From positions 1 through 35,090 of the forward strand of contig JAJYHJ010000173.1 in assembly GCA_021784785.1 (NCBI GenBank): a DNA stretch of 35,090 bases, written 5' to 3'. Below, piece after piece: positions 1 to 7,439 of the stretch; positions within the stretch are counted from its first letter, which is position 1; each line of letters begins with the position of its first letter. The stretch comes from Actinomycetes bacterium. GTDB lineage: Bacteria; Actinomycetota; Acidimicrobiia; Acidimicrobiales; Acidimicrobiaceae. The notes beneath the pieces are model-generated. The model was not told the DNA's origin and made no database searches. It saw nothing but the letters and a program-made list of their open reading frames with translations. The translations under genes and the position numbers were made by a program.

Positions 1-116
1 GGACGTGGAGGGATATCGCACACTACCAAGCACAGCGACCTAAGTAAAGCGTCAACTACCTATACCTGTTTACGCAGGCGTGGGAAGCCCCATCCGTAAG
101 GGCTGGGAGGGTGTCA
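1..116 (+). mobile_element. Probable right end of an IS200/IS605-family (TnpB) element, remnant
   Basis: The segment from about 80 to 116 has the look of an IS200/IS605 right end: a GGGAAGCCCC run, an imperfect stem around a GTAA loop (88-95 pairing with 100-107, also AGCCC 86-90 with GGGCT 100-104), then GGGAGGGTGTCAC. In this family the tnpB reading frame normally ends inside or just before this hairpin, and the same DNA forms the 3' part of the TnpB guide (omega) RNA. In frame 1 of the window an open frame runs in from the left edge and stops at 97-99 within the hairpin, as expected for the end of tnpB, but the 32 visible residues carry no diagnostic motif. The element body would lie left of the window. 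The call rests on end-sequence resemblance only. Confidence 0.45.
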
Positions 117-917
117 CTATGTGCTTTCTGGTCCAAGACCAATTCAAATGATGTACGGTATTAATGTGCTCTTGGAAACCTTTCCTTCCGTTATGAAACG
201 TGGAAAGGGATTGCCCGACTTTGGCAAGTTACCAAACTTTTCTGATGCTGCTCAAAGAGTTCTACCAAAGCGTGGATTGTTGGTTGTCTTTGGTGCCTAA
301 TTCCAGTTGGCATTTTTGCATTTGAACTGAGGGATCGTAGTGTCGATCTCCTTGTTCTGCAAGTTGGCGTGCAGATGTCCGAGGGAAGGTTGTCAAACTC
401 TTTACCAGCGTTTACGTTGACGGTGGGAGGCGTGATATCTAAGGCAGTTAGACAAGGTGGCATAATCGTTGACGAAGGTAGAGCGGTGGTTCCTGATCTT
501 TTTATGGAATTGGCCAAGACCGATCTTCACGTGCATATGGGTATTCATAAAGGAGATGTACTGTGATCTTCGAACTAGTGGAATCTGGTCCGAGATGAGC
601 TGTTTAAGGTGGACTCGCCTTTTAAGGCGAAATGGATCTTACCTCATAGCGTTGTATTAACGTGTCGGGTTTCTCTCGTGCGCAGTTTTAAAAAGGATCG
701 ATAACCAATTCCAGTTTCAGGTGATGCAGAGTCGAGGACTATGATTAATCAAGTCTCCCTCTGAAACTCACAGAATCAATTGGTCAGATACTGTTGGTAT
801 CTCATGTTGATATAGCCGTGGTTCTTTGGCTTCTGGGCATCTGTTTAAAGTCGAAACACACGACCTGAACGCAAGCCGTGTGTTTCAAACGCATCTTTAT
901 GCTTAGCGGACTAAGTA
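117..917. other. Long region without a confident gene; possible decayed coding DNA
   Basis: No intact recognisable gene is visible here. Two plus-strand frames overlap in a way that could reflect one gene broken by a frameshift: an open frame at 148-300 (ATG start, 50 residues) and another open from 246 to a stop at 564-566. The second contains a plausible-looking tail beginning MSEGRLSNSLPAF, but I do not recognise either peptide and neither has a good ribosome binding site. A competing minus-strand ORF covers 191-517 and is equally unrecognised. A short perfect hairpin lies at 615-630 (TCGCCTT, TT loop, AAGGCGA). Position next to a mobile-element end fits decay, but that is inference. Confidence 0.3.
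853..886 (-). terminator. Inverted repeat downstream of the MFS transporter, possible terminator
   Basis: Perfect 10-bp arms GAAACACACG (853-862) and CGTGTGTTTC (877-886) flank a 14-nt loop. The repeat lies about 30 nt past the stop codon of the minus-strand transporter gene, where a terminator would be expected. The sequence after the stem on the minus strand (GACTTTAAAC) is only weakly T-rich, so this is not a textbook intrinsic terminator. It might instead be a stabilising 3' hairpin or a protein-binding palindrome. Confidence 0.35.
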
Positions 918-2351
918 CTATGTGGTTGGTAACGCTGATTTATGAGCCTTATCGATGATTGCCTCAGCTGATGTCATGATTGCCTCTTCGCCTGAAAGGT
1001 CATCAAGGCTCCTGTGACTGGGTTCTGGCAGTAATAGTGTGACTAATATGCCGATAAGAGCCATTCCGAAAGAGAACTCCAATGCTCCAGCGAGTCCAAA
1101 GTCTTTCTTGATAATTGGGAATAGATAGACTCCTAAGAACGCGCCGAACTTGGCTACCCCAGCGGAGATACCGTGTCCGGTGGATCTTGCACTTGTTGGA
1201 TAGACTTCAGCCGATAGTACGAAAGTAGTCTCGTTGGGTCCGAACTCTGCGAAGAAGTAACTTATACCAAAGAGCAATAGGAAGGGAAGTACCATCGTCG
1301 TTACGTTGGGGATTACACCGATTAGGAGGAAAGCAATGCCCATAAAGAAGAACCCTATGAGCTGAAGTCGTTTATGCCCTATGCGATCCATAAGTGTTGC
1401 GCCGAGGTAGTATCCAGGCACCGCGAATATGGTGAAGATTATTAACTGCAGAGCGATTGCCTCTGTGAGTACATGGGCGCCCTGAGTGCCTAGTACGCTT
1501 TTCACGATTAAAGGTGCAGAGACTGAGTTTCCATAGTATGCGTAGTCAAAGACAAACCATGAGCCAGCTGTTCCCAAAAGGTAAAGCAGATACTTTGGGT
1601 TGCTGAGGAACTGTCCGAGGGAGAGTCGGACTTGACGCTCTGAGACTGGTTGGAAACTCAGGTCGCCATCGGAGTAGCTCTTTAGATCTGAAGCCGCTTT
1701 AGTCGAATCACCGTTTACTCGAGCAGTGTAACGAGGAGACTCTGGCATCTTTCGCCGTAGATATATCACGCCTGCAGCGGGTAATGCGCCAAATCCAAGC
1801 ATTATTCTCCATGCGAGGTCTGTGTTGATGTTGGCTGATAGTAAGGTGAGAGCGACTATGTATCCAGTAACGGTTCCAAGACCCTGCATTGCAAAGACTA
1901 GTCCTACGAGCTTGCCTCGACTTTTTGTGTTTGAGTACTCGCTCATCAATACAGCGGACATCGGGTAATCGCCGCCGACTCCAATTCCTAAAATGAATCT
2001 AAAGACTAACAACCAAACAAGAGAGGGAGAAAACGCCGAGGCTAGTGCACCTACGGCCATGAGGCCTGCCTCTAGTCCATATGTTCGCTTTCGCCCTATC
2101 TTGTCTGCAAGTCGTCCGAAGAAGAGCGCTCCAAAGAAGGCTGCTAGCAAAGTGATTGAATTGATTAGTCCAGTCTGTGCAGAACTCAGACCCCACTGTT
2201 TCGCAATTAGCGTCGTTGCTGTTCCGATGATAAATAGGTCGTACGCATCTGTGAAGAATCCCATACCTGCTACGACTATTGAACGACTATGGAAACGACT
2301 TGGAGGCGCTGAATCAAGAGCTTCTGAAACTGTGAGATGTTCTTGAGCCAT
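918..2351 (-). CDS. MFS transporter, phosphate:H+ symporter-like
   Basis: This 477-residue protein is a twelve-helix major facilitator superfamily permease in the cytoplasmic membrane. Near the N-terminus it has GMGFFTDAYDLFIIG, and later GIGVGGDYPMSAVLMSEY; both are typical of the phosphate:H+ symporter (PHS, Pho84-like) branch. The loop motif GRLADKIGRKR after the second helix is the usual MFS motif A. A hydrophilic central loop of about 40 residues separates the two six-helix halves. The ATG at 2349-2351 is preceded on the minus strand by AAAGGAAAACG, a good ribosome binding site. The gene stands alone, divergent from pimA, with strong inverted repeats just upstream. Proton-driven phosphate uptake is the family expectation, but related members carry organic anions, so the substrate is inferred. 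Confidence 0.8.
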   Translation of the reverse strand: MAQEHLTVSEALDSAPPSRFHSRSIVVAGMGFFTDAYDLFIIGTATTLIAKQWGLSSAQTGLINSITLLAAFFGALFFGRLADKIGRKRTYGLEAGLMAVGALASAFSPSLVWLLVFRFILGIGVGGDYPMSAVLMSEYSNTKSRGKLVGLVFAMQGLGTVTGYIVALTLLSANINTDLAWRIMLGFGALPAAGVIYLRRKMPESPRYTARVNGDSTKAASDLKSYSDGDLSFQPVSERQVRLSLGQFLSNPKYLLYLLGTAGSWFVFDYAYYGNSVSAPLIVKSVLGTQGAHVLTEAIALQLIIFTIFAVPGYYLGATLMDRIGHKRLQLIGFFFMGIAFLLIGVIPNVTTMVLPFLLLFGISYFFAEFGPNETTFVLSAEVYPTSARSTGHGISAGVAKFGAFLGVYLFPIIKKDFGLAGALEFSFGMALIGILVTLLLPEPSHRSLDDLSGEEAIMTSAEAIIDKAHKSALPTT

Positions 2352-2365
2352 CGTTTTCCTTTCAT

Positions 2366-2389
2366 AGTGTCGTCTCTATGACGACTACT
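2366..2389. promoter_or_regulatory. Small hairpin in the leader of the MFS transporter gene
   Basis: GTCGTC (2369-2374) and GACGAC (2380-2385) form a perfect 6-bp stem over a 5-nt loop, extendable through AGT/ACT with one bulge. It lies 15-40 nt upstream of the transporter start, between the ribosome binding site and the larger palindrome, so it is probably in the mRNA leader. Its role is unknown. Confidence 0.35.
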
Positions 2390-2390
2390 G

Positions 2391-2424
2391 GTAGATGTTC
2401 TGAACAAATATTCAGAACATCTAC
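2391..2424. promoter_or_regulatory. Perfect 14-bp inverted repeat upstream of the MFS transporter; operator candidate
   Basis: The arms GTAGATGTTCTGAA (2391-2404) and TTCAGAACATCTAC (2411-2424) are perfect reverse complements separated by the 6-nt spacer CAAATA. The palindrome begins 40 nt upstream of the transporter ATG (minus strand), in the promoter or leader zone. The symmetry suits a dimeric regulator, and the core resembles a LexA-like or Fur-sized half-site arrangement only in geometry, not in a consensus I can name. It could equally fold as a long RNA hairpin. I saw no second copy in the window. Confidence 0.55.
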
Positions 2425-3079
2425 ATGATGTAACGGTGATATGACGTGATATAGAAATAGAGATTAATGGCAGACAAAGTAAGAGTAAATAGTTGGTTAA
2501 CTGCCGTTTCAGAGAATTTGCACGGCTGCCCATTTGTTCGAGATAGTGACTTCATCGAAGGGCGCACACCATGTCGACCGTTCAACTGTACAGAGACCGA
2601 GGCTAGGTATGCGTGCGGTTTTAGCTTTGCGATTCCGATAGGGTAAATCTGCTTTCACCAATGATCAAGGACAGCGGTGGTCGAGGTACTAGATCCAAGG
2701 AACTCTACCTGATTAACGATAACGATGCGTTCTTAGTTGATTTTGGGAAGACATCTAACTTTCTGATGGCTTCTAGCGGATGATTTATCGTAGATCGTAT
2801 CATCAGACGACCTGTCGAGCTTGATCCACTCTATCTATATTAAAGACGATCCCTTGCGTGATCTACGCCCTTAGGGCGGGAAGTTGGGCTTGAGGATGTC
2901 TTTTTTGTGCTTTGGGGCGAGACGGAATCGAATCTTCACTTCTAGCTTAGAATCTTGTGGTCGCGTTGTTTTAATGTACTGGTTGACGATCTGCTTTGGT
3001 ATATGAGATGGTTTCTACAAAGCCTTCAATGCTTCCAAATGACAAGGAATAGCTAGAGGTTCTGTAGTCTGGTACTGTT
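2425..3079. other. Long intergenic region between divergent transporter and pimA
   Basis: About 650 bases without a convincing ORF on either strand. It must hold the promoter of pimA and probably that of the transporter. TTGACG occurs at 2983-2988 but I could not place a matching -10 at normal spacing, so no promoter is called. The only structured element I could see is the short GC hairpin at 2866-2878, listed separately. Confidence 0.5.
2861..2900 (+). repeat. Second IS200/IS605-end-like hairpin, degenerate
   Basis: CGCCC (2866-2870), a TTA loop and GGGCG (2874-2878) form a perfect short stem, followed by GGGAAGTTGGGCTTGAGGATGTC and a run of six T from 2901. The CGCCCTTAGGGCGGG core plus GAGGATGTC is reminiscent of IS200/IS605 right ends, but with intervening extra bases and no tnpB frame to its left. 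It might be a mobile-element scar, or the hairpin and T run might act as a weak terminator. Confidence 0.25.
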
Positions 3080-4156
3080 GTGAAAGTAGCAGAGGTTAGT
3101 CCCTATAGCATGAGTATCCCAGGCGGTGTACAGGGACAAGTACTGGCTTTGGCGCGCTCCATGAGGAACCTAGGTCATGACGTCGACGTAATTGCGCCTT
3201 GTGATGAGCTAACGATGGTGGAAGAGGTGCTATCTGTCGGTGGATCGCACAACTGGTGGGCGAACGGTTCGGTAGCTCCTATCTCCCTAGGTCCACAGAT
3301 GTGGCTTTCTCTCAGATCCATGCTTCACGCTAACTCCTATGACATCGTTCACCTCCATGAACCTCTAACGCCATTTGTAGGCGTCGCTACCGTGATGTTT
3401 TCGCCCGTTCCTACGGTAGGCACATTCCATAGATCAGGTGCATCGGCAATATATCGTGCTTACGGGCGGTCTCTTGGTGGTCTAGCAAGACGACTCTCAC
3501 TCCGATTTGCCGTTTCTGAAGAGGCGAGACGAACTGCTCAGTCTGTAAGCGGTGTTGACTCCATGATTGTGGGTAATGGCGTTGATCTCTCGCGCTTCTC
3601 CGTAGTTGCACCTTGGCCCAAAGACAGCTTTGTTGTAATGTTCATAGGCCGTCACGAACCTCGAAAAGGCCTCGAAGTTCTTTTGGAAGCTTTTACATTT
3701 GTGGATAATCCCGACGTTGAACTGTGGGTCGCGGGCGATGGACCCGAAAGTCTCAAACTTCACTCAAGGTTTCGCCAAGACACGAGAGTAAGGTGGTTAG
3801 GACGGGTATCAGAGGCAGAGGCGGCGGCTCGCATGCTGGCGGCAGATGTAGTTGTGGCTCCGTCACTTTACGGAGAGTCCTTCGGCGTAGTCTTGCTTGA
3901 GGCGATGGCTTGTTCAAGCGCCGTTTTAGCCTCAGATATCGATGGTTACAAGGCTCTTATACAAGACGGCGTTGACGGGGAACTTGTGTCCCCCGGTGAT
4001 CCATCGAAACTAGCGAAGGCCATTGTCGAACTGATGAATTCACCTGATAAAGTTGATTATCTCGCTTCGAACGGTCTGAAAAAGGCAGCGCTATTCTCTA
4101 TGGATGTGTTGGCTAAGACATATTTGGATCTATTCACAGAGGAACTGTCTCGTTGA
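3080..4156 (+). CDS. pimA: GT4 glycosyltransferase, phosphatidylinositol mannosyltransferase PimA-like
   Basis: PimA moves mannose from GDP-mannose to the 2-position of phosphatidylinositol at the inner face of the membrane, the first step toward PIMs and lipomannans. The 358-residue protein has the GT-B plan: an N-terminal SPYSMSIPGGVQGQV sugar-acceptor loop, VHLHEPLTP (the PimA HEP motif), VGNGVDLSRF at the domain junction, GRHEPRKGLEVLLEAF in the donor domain, and the GT4 E-x7-E motif in YGESFGVVLLEAM. Length and order of motifs match mycobacterial PimA closely. Start is GTG, with no clear ribosome binding site. In many actinobacteria pimA follows pgsA and an acyltransferase gene; here it follows a long non-coding gap instead. 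It lies 17 nt before the M48-like gene. Confidence 0.85.
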   Translation: MKVAEVSPYSMSIPGGVQGQVLALARSMRNLGHDVDVIAPCDELTMVEEVLSVGGSHNWWANGSVAPISLGPQMWLSLRSMLHANSYDIVHLHEPLTPFVGVATVMFSPVPTVGTFHRSGASAIYRAYGRSLGGLARRLSLRFAVSEEARRTAQSVSGVDSMIVGNGVDLSRFSVVAPWPKDSFVVMFIGRHEPRKGLEVLLEAFTFVDNPDVELWVAGDGPESLKLHSRFRQDTRVRWLGRVSEAEAAARMLAADVVVAPSLYGESFGVVLLEAMACSSAVLASDIDGYKALIQDGVDGELVSPGDPSKLAKAIVELMNSPDKVDYLASNGLKKAALFSMDVLAKTYLDLFTEELSR

Positions 4157-4173
4157 ATTACTAGTCTGTACTC

Positions 4174-4995
4174 GTGTTTGACGCATCTGACAGGACGACT
4201 ATTTGGGGAGGTGCCTCCCTATATCAAGTTTGGCACAAACGTCTACAAGTTCTTGTTTCGTATACGATTGTGGCAGTCGCGATATCGCTAATAGCGTGGG
4301 TTATACTTCTGGCACTTTCTGCGATAGTAGGTTTTCCTGGAGGCGTGATCGGAAGTGTGCCTATATCGGTGTTAATTGGTGCATTAGTTTCGTTATTGAT
4401 GCTCATCTTCTCTAAGTGGAGTTCAACGGTCGGAATTTCGATCGGGCCGCTCGCTGATAAGAAAGCTGAAGCCAAGGTAAAGACGGTACTGGAGTCGATC
4501 TGTACGCAGGTCGGCGTCGCCATGCCTGATATAGGACAGATAGATGGAGCTGCAATCGAGGTCGCCTCCTTTGCGAGACCGCGCAAACATTTGATAGTAC
4601 TATCCAATGGCGCAATCTCGGCACTATCTACTTTGGAGCTTGAGGCCGTTCTGGCCCGCGAGATTGCGAAGGTTCGCTCAGGGCTTTCCAATTATGATGC
4701 TTATCTCTTGGTTCCGCGAAAGCTTCTTGCACTAATCACGCTTGGTGCCTATCCAGAGTCTGTCACGCTTCCAATTGCACAAGAAACGATGCTAGTTGAC
4801 CTTGCTTCACTTGCAATAACGAGATTTCCGCCCGCGCTGATCTCGGTTTTGAGGAAATTTAGAGATGAAGGGACATTTTTCGAACTGAAAGGTGCCTCGG
4901 CTAAGGGGTCAAGCTGGTTGTGTGTAAATCCTCCAGTCATTTCAGGATCAAAAACATTACTCGAAGATCGAATAGCTCAGTTGGAGGAGTGGTAG
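4174..4995 (+). CDS. Membrane protein resembling an M48 peptidase without its zinc site
   Basis: This 273-residue protein starts with about 25 soluble residues, then two strongly hydrophobic stretches (roughly 29-53 and 56-80). Next comes a domain ending in STLELEAVLAREIAKVRSG. That segment lines up with the catalytic helix of M48/HtpX peptidases (typically LEAVLAHELAHVRN), but both zinc-binding histidines of HExxH are replaced (R-E-x-x-K), leaving only the glutamate. The visible order (membrane hairpin, then the helix, then a C-terminal region) otherwise fits the family. I infer a catalytically dead homologue, possibly a scaffold or regulator. GTG start; the true start is uncertain because no clear Shine-Dalgarno is seen. 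It sits between pimA and pdxS, a slot occupied by different small membrane genes in other actinobacteria. Confidence 0.55.
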   Translation: MFDASDRTTIWGGASLYQVWHKRLQVLVSYTIVAVAISLIAWVILLALSAIVGFPGGVIGSVPISVLIGALVSLLMLIFSKWSSTVGISIGPLADKKAEAKVKTVLESICTQVGVAMPDIGQIDGAAIEVASFARPRKHLIVLSNGAISALSTLELEAVLAREIAKVRSGLSNYDAYLLVPRKLLALITLGAYPESVTLPIAQETMLVDLASLAITRFPPALISVLRKFRDEGTFFELKGASAKGSSWLCVNPPVISGSKTLLEDRIAQLEEW

Positions 4996-5003
4996 AAGGC
5001 CTT

Positions 5004-5075
5004 GTGCCGGTGGCGCGGGCATTGATCCAAGCAGTCAAGAAGGACTTTGCATGGGCTCATAACCTATTCCTGTAA
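5004..5075 (+). CDS. Possible 23-codon small ORF between the M48-like gene and pdxS
   Basis: A GTG at 5004 preceded by AGAAGG at a 4-nt spacing opens a 23-codon frame ending at TAA 5073-5075. The peptide starts MPVARALIQAVKKDF and looks amphipathic. The same frame is open leftward into the M48-like gene, so it could also be the remains of a longer C-terminus displaced by a frameshift. There is no homology I recognise; chance is a reasonable explanation. Confidence 0.2.
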   Translation: MPVARALIQAVKKDFAWAHNLFL

Positions 5076-5148
5076 GCGCAAATCGCATATTGCATTTGTT
5101 ATTTCGATTAGGGACTAAAATTGATGCAAGAACACGATTTAGGAAGTG

Positions 5149-6045
5149 ATGAATTTGTCAAAAGAACGCCCAGAGTTTGCAACCACTAGAGTCAAGCGGG
5201 GATTAGCCGAGATGCTAAGAGGCGGCGTCATTATGGACGTTGTCAATGCGGAGCAGGCCAAAATCGCGGAGGATGCGGGGGCAGTCGCGGTTATGGCTCT
5301 TGAAAGGGTTCCAGCCGATATTCGGCGGGACGGTGGAGTCGCAAGGATGAGCGATCCTGCTTTGATCGTGGAGATTCAAGAAGCGGTAACGATCCCAGTT
5401 ATGGCCAAGGCGCGCATCGGTCACTTCGCAGAAGCCCAGATACTCGAACATCTGCAGGTCGACTACATAGATGAGTCAGAGGTTCTTACGCCGGCGGACT
5501 ACGCTCATCATATCGATAAGTGGGCTTTTGAGATTCCCTTTGTCTGTGGCGCGACCAACTTGGGAGAGGCTTTGAGGCGCATATCTGAAGGGGCCGCTTT
5601 GATCCGCTCCAAAGGTGAGGCCGGTACTGGTGATGTTAGTGAAGCGGTTACTCATCTGAGATCAATAGCTGGGGATATTAGGAAGATAACGCAAGCTGAC
5701 GACTCTGAGGTTTACGGTTGGGCTAAAGAACTAAGAGCTCCAATCGACTTAGTTTTGGAGATTCGTCAAAGTGGGAAACTCCCCGTACCTTTGTTTTGCG
5801 CCGGAGGGTTGGCCACTCCTGCGGACGCTTCTTTGGTGATGCAACTTGGTGCCGAAGCTGTGTTTGTAGGCTCTGGGATCTTCAAAAGCAATGATCCCGC
5901 AAAACGGGCTCGTGCTATCGTGGAGGCTACGACGCACTTTAGAGATGCATCGATAGTTGCAAAAGTCTCCAAGAACTTAGGCCCCGCTATGGTTGGAATA
6001 GAGATGGACAAAGTAGATCTGCATCTAGCTGAGCGAGGCTGGTAG
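5149..6045 (+). CDS. pdxS: Pyridoxal 5'-phosphate synthase, lyase subunit PdxS
   Basis: PdxS condenses ribose 5-phosphate, glyceraldehyde 3-phosphate and ammonia to form pyridoxal 5'-phosphate (deoxyxylulose-independent route), as a dodecamer fed with ammonia by PdxT. The protein (298 residues from ATG 5149; a GTG codon lies immediately upstream) has the expected (beta/alpha)8 sequence throughout. It has D30 in [10 protein letters not shown]87 in VMAKARIGH (Schiff-base lysine for ribose 5-phosphate) and K155 in RSKGEAGTG, the second catalytic lysine. Length is standard. AGGA at 5141-5144 supports the ATG. pdxT follows after 3 nt, so the two subunits are co-expressed. Confidence 0.97.
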   Translation: MNLSKERPEFATTRVKRGLAEMLRGGVIMDVVNAEQAKIAEDAGAVAVMALERVPADIRRDGGVARMSDPALIVEIQEAVTIPVMAKARIGHFAEAQILEHLQVDYIDESEVLTPADYAHHIDKWAFEIPFVCGATNLGEALRRISEGAALIRSKGEAGTGDVSEAVTHLRSIAGDIRKITQADDSEVYGWAKELRAPIDLVLEIRQSGKLPVPLFCAGGLATPADASLVMQLGAEAVFVGSGIFKSNDPAKRARAIVEATTHFRDASIVAKVSKNLGPAMVGIEMDKVDLHLAERGW

Positions 6046-6048
6046 CTC

Positions 6049-6648
6049 TTGTATATTGGAGTCCTAGCTCTCCAGGGAGACTTTTTAGAACACGCCGAAA
6101 TGCTTGAGCGCATTGGCGTGCGCGCTAAGTTGGTTACGTCGCCTAGAGACTTAGACTCGATTGAGGGATTGATCCTTCCTGGTGGAGAGTCCACAACAAT
6201 ATCTAAGCTTCTTGACTCCTCTCATCTTGGAGAGTTTATAAAGGCGCGCCAGGATCTTCCCATCTTTGGAACGTGTGCGGGGCTCATACTACTCGCGCGA
6301 TCCATCACCGATGGAAGAGCCGATCAGATGAGTTTTGGATACTTGGATATCGAGGTGAGAAGGAACGGTTTCGGGAGACAGATTCGTTCTTTCGAATCTG
6401 ATCTTGATATCTTGGGGTTATCACCCACCCCTATGAAAGCGGTCTTCATTAGGGCTCCTGTTATAGAAAAAGTCGGCGCTGAAGTGACAGTGATGGCTTC
6501 TGTGTTGTATAACTTCGAAGGTCGTGATGCGAGGGTTCCAGTTGTAGTACGGCAAGGTCGATACTTAGGATCAGCGTTCCATCCTGAACTGACCTCCGAT
6601 ACTCGTTTACACGAGTACTTTCTGCAAAGTGTTGTAAGGTCACGGTAG
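6049..6648 (+). CDS. pdxT: Pyridoxal 5'-phosphate synthase, glutaminase subunit PdxT
   Basis: PdxT hydrolyses glutamine and channels ammonia to PdxS. The 199-residue protein is a class I glutamine amidotransferase: GVLALQGDFLEH at the N-terminus, LPGGESTTI (oxyanion and substrate region), the nucleophile C77 in FGTCAGLIL, and H178/E180 in SAFHPEL completing the triad. Start is TTG at 6049, three bases after the pdxS stop, giving the canonical N-terminus MYIGVLALQG. The gap of about 40 nt before yebC suggests that gene has its own translation signal but probably shares the transcript. Confidence 0.97.
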   Translation: MYIGVLALQGDFLEHAEMLERIGVRAKLVTSPRDLDSIEGLILPGGESTTISKLLDSSHLGEFIKARQDLPIFGTCAGLILLARSITDGRADQMSFGYLDIEVRRNGFGRQIRSFESDLDILGLSPTPMKAVFIRAPVIEKVGAEVTVMASVLYNFEGRDARVPVVVRQGRYLGSAFHPELTSDTRLHEYFLQSVVRSR

Positions 6649-6689
6649 TTATACCTGTGACGTGAGTTACGTGGATTGGTAGTGCATAT

Positions 6690-7439
6690 ATGTCAGGTCA
6701 TTCAAAGTGGGCAACGATAAAGCACAAAAAAGGAGCTCAAGACAAAGCTCGAGGAAAGTTGTTTGCCAAGCTTATTCGACAGATAGAAGTAGCGGCTAGG
6801 GAAGGTGGTGGTGACCTCAATGCCAACGCAACCCTACGCACCATGTTTCAAAAAGCGCGGGACGCTTCGGTCCCTATCGATACGATCAATAGAGCTATTA
6901 AACGTGGTACTGGCGAACTAGAAGGCGTGCGTTATGAAGCGGTTAGCTATGAAGGATATGCACCAAATGGCGTAGCTGTGATCGTCGAGTGTTTAACTGA
7001 TAACCGTAATCGGACGAGCGCGGACGTAAGATCTGCGTTTTCTAAAAACGGAGGATCGATCGCGGAACCCGGCGCAGTTGCATGGCAGTTCTCTCGGAAA
7101 GGCATAATAACTATGTCTAAGAAGTACGAAGAGGACGATTTGACGATGGTTGCGTTGTCGAGCGGAGCTGACGACGTGGTTGACCAGGGAGACGAGTGGG
7201 AGATCGTTTGCTCCCCAACTGATCTTGCTGCGGTGAGAGGTGCATTTGAAGACGCTGGTATGGAGTGTAAGTCAAGTGAGTTGATTCTCCAGTCAGCCAA
7301 CTCAGTGCCCATTGACTCAGAGATCGAGGCACGAAAGATCTTGAAACTTATCGATGCTCTGGATGATCTTGATGATGTTCAAAATGTCTACTCTAATGTT
7401 GATATTTCAGACTCTGTCCTGGAACTTTTAGAGAATTAA
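6690..7439 (+). CDS. yebC: YebC/PmpR (TACO1) family protein
   Basis: This 249-residue protein opens with the invariant MSGHSKWATIKHKKGAQDKA of the YebC/PmpR family and shows the usual three-domain layout with NATLRTMFQKARDASVP and a central GYAPNGVAVIVECLTDNRNRT. Members were named as transcription regulators; recent work on the family points to a role on ribosomes translating proline-rich stretches. It lies between pdxT and ruvC in most actinobacteria, as here. The stop codon TAA (7437-7439) directly abuts the ATG of the peroxiredoxin gene, so the two are probably translated as a unit. Confidence 0.95.
   Translation: MSGHSKWATIKHKKGAQDKARGKLFAKLIRQIEVAAREGGGDLNANATLRTMFQKARDASVPIDTINRAIKRGTGELEGVRYEAVSYEGYAPNGVAVIVECLTDNRNRTSADVRSAFSKNGGSIAEPGAVAWQFSRKGIITMSKKYEEDDLTMVALSSGADDVVDQGDEWEIVCSPTDLAAVRGAFEDAGMECKSSELILQSANSVPIDSEIEARKILKLIDALDDLDDVQNVYSNVDISDSVLELLEN

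Noticed and set aside
191-517. Minus-strand 108-residue ORF in the left non-coding region
   Set aside because: No recognisable motif, no ribosome binding site, and composition rich in Ser/Thr/Pro/Arg as expected for an antisense shadow of the plus-strand frames.
1993-2346. Plus-strand 117-residue ORF opposite the transporter gene
   Set aside because: Fully inside the confidently assigned MFS gene and without any family resemblance.
2983-3010. TTGACG as a -35 element for pimA
   Set aside because: The only -10-like TATATG is 11 nt away and nothing suitable is found at 16-18 nt spacing.
4224-4691. Minus-strand 155-residue ORF opposite the M48-like gene
   Set aside because: The plus-strand frame has membrane helices, an M48-like segment and operon position; the antisense frame has none of these.
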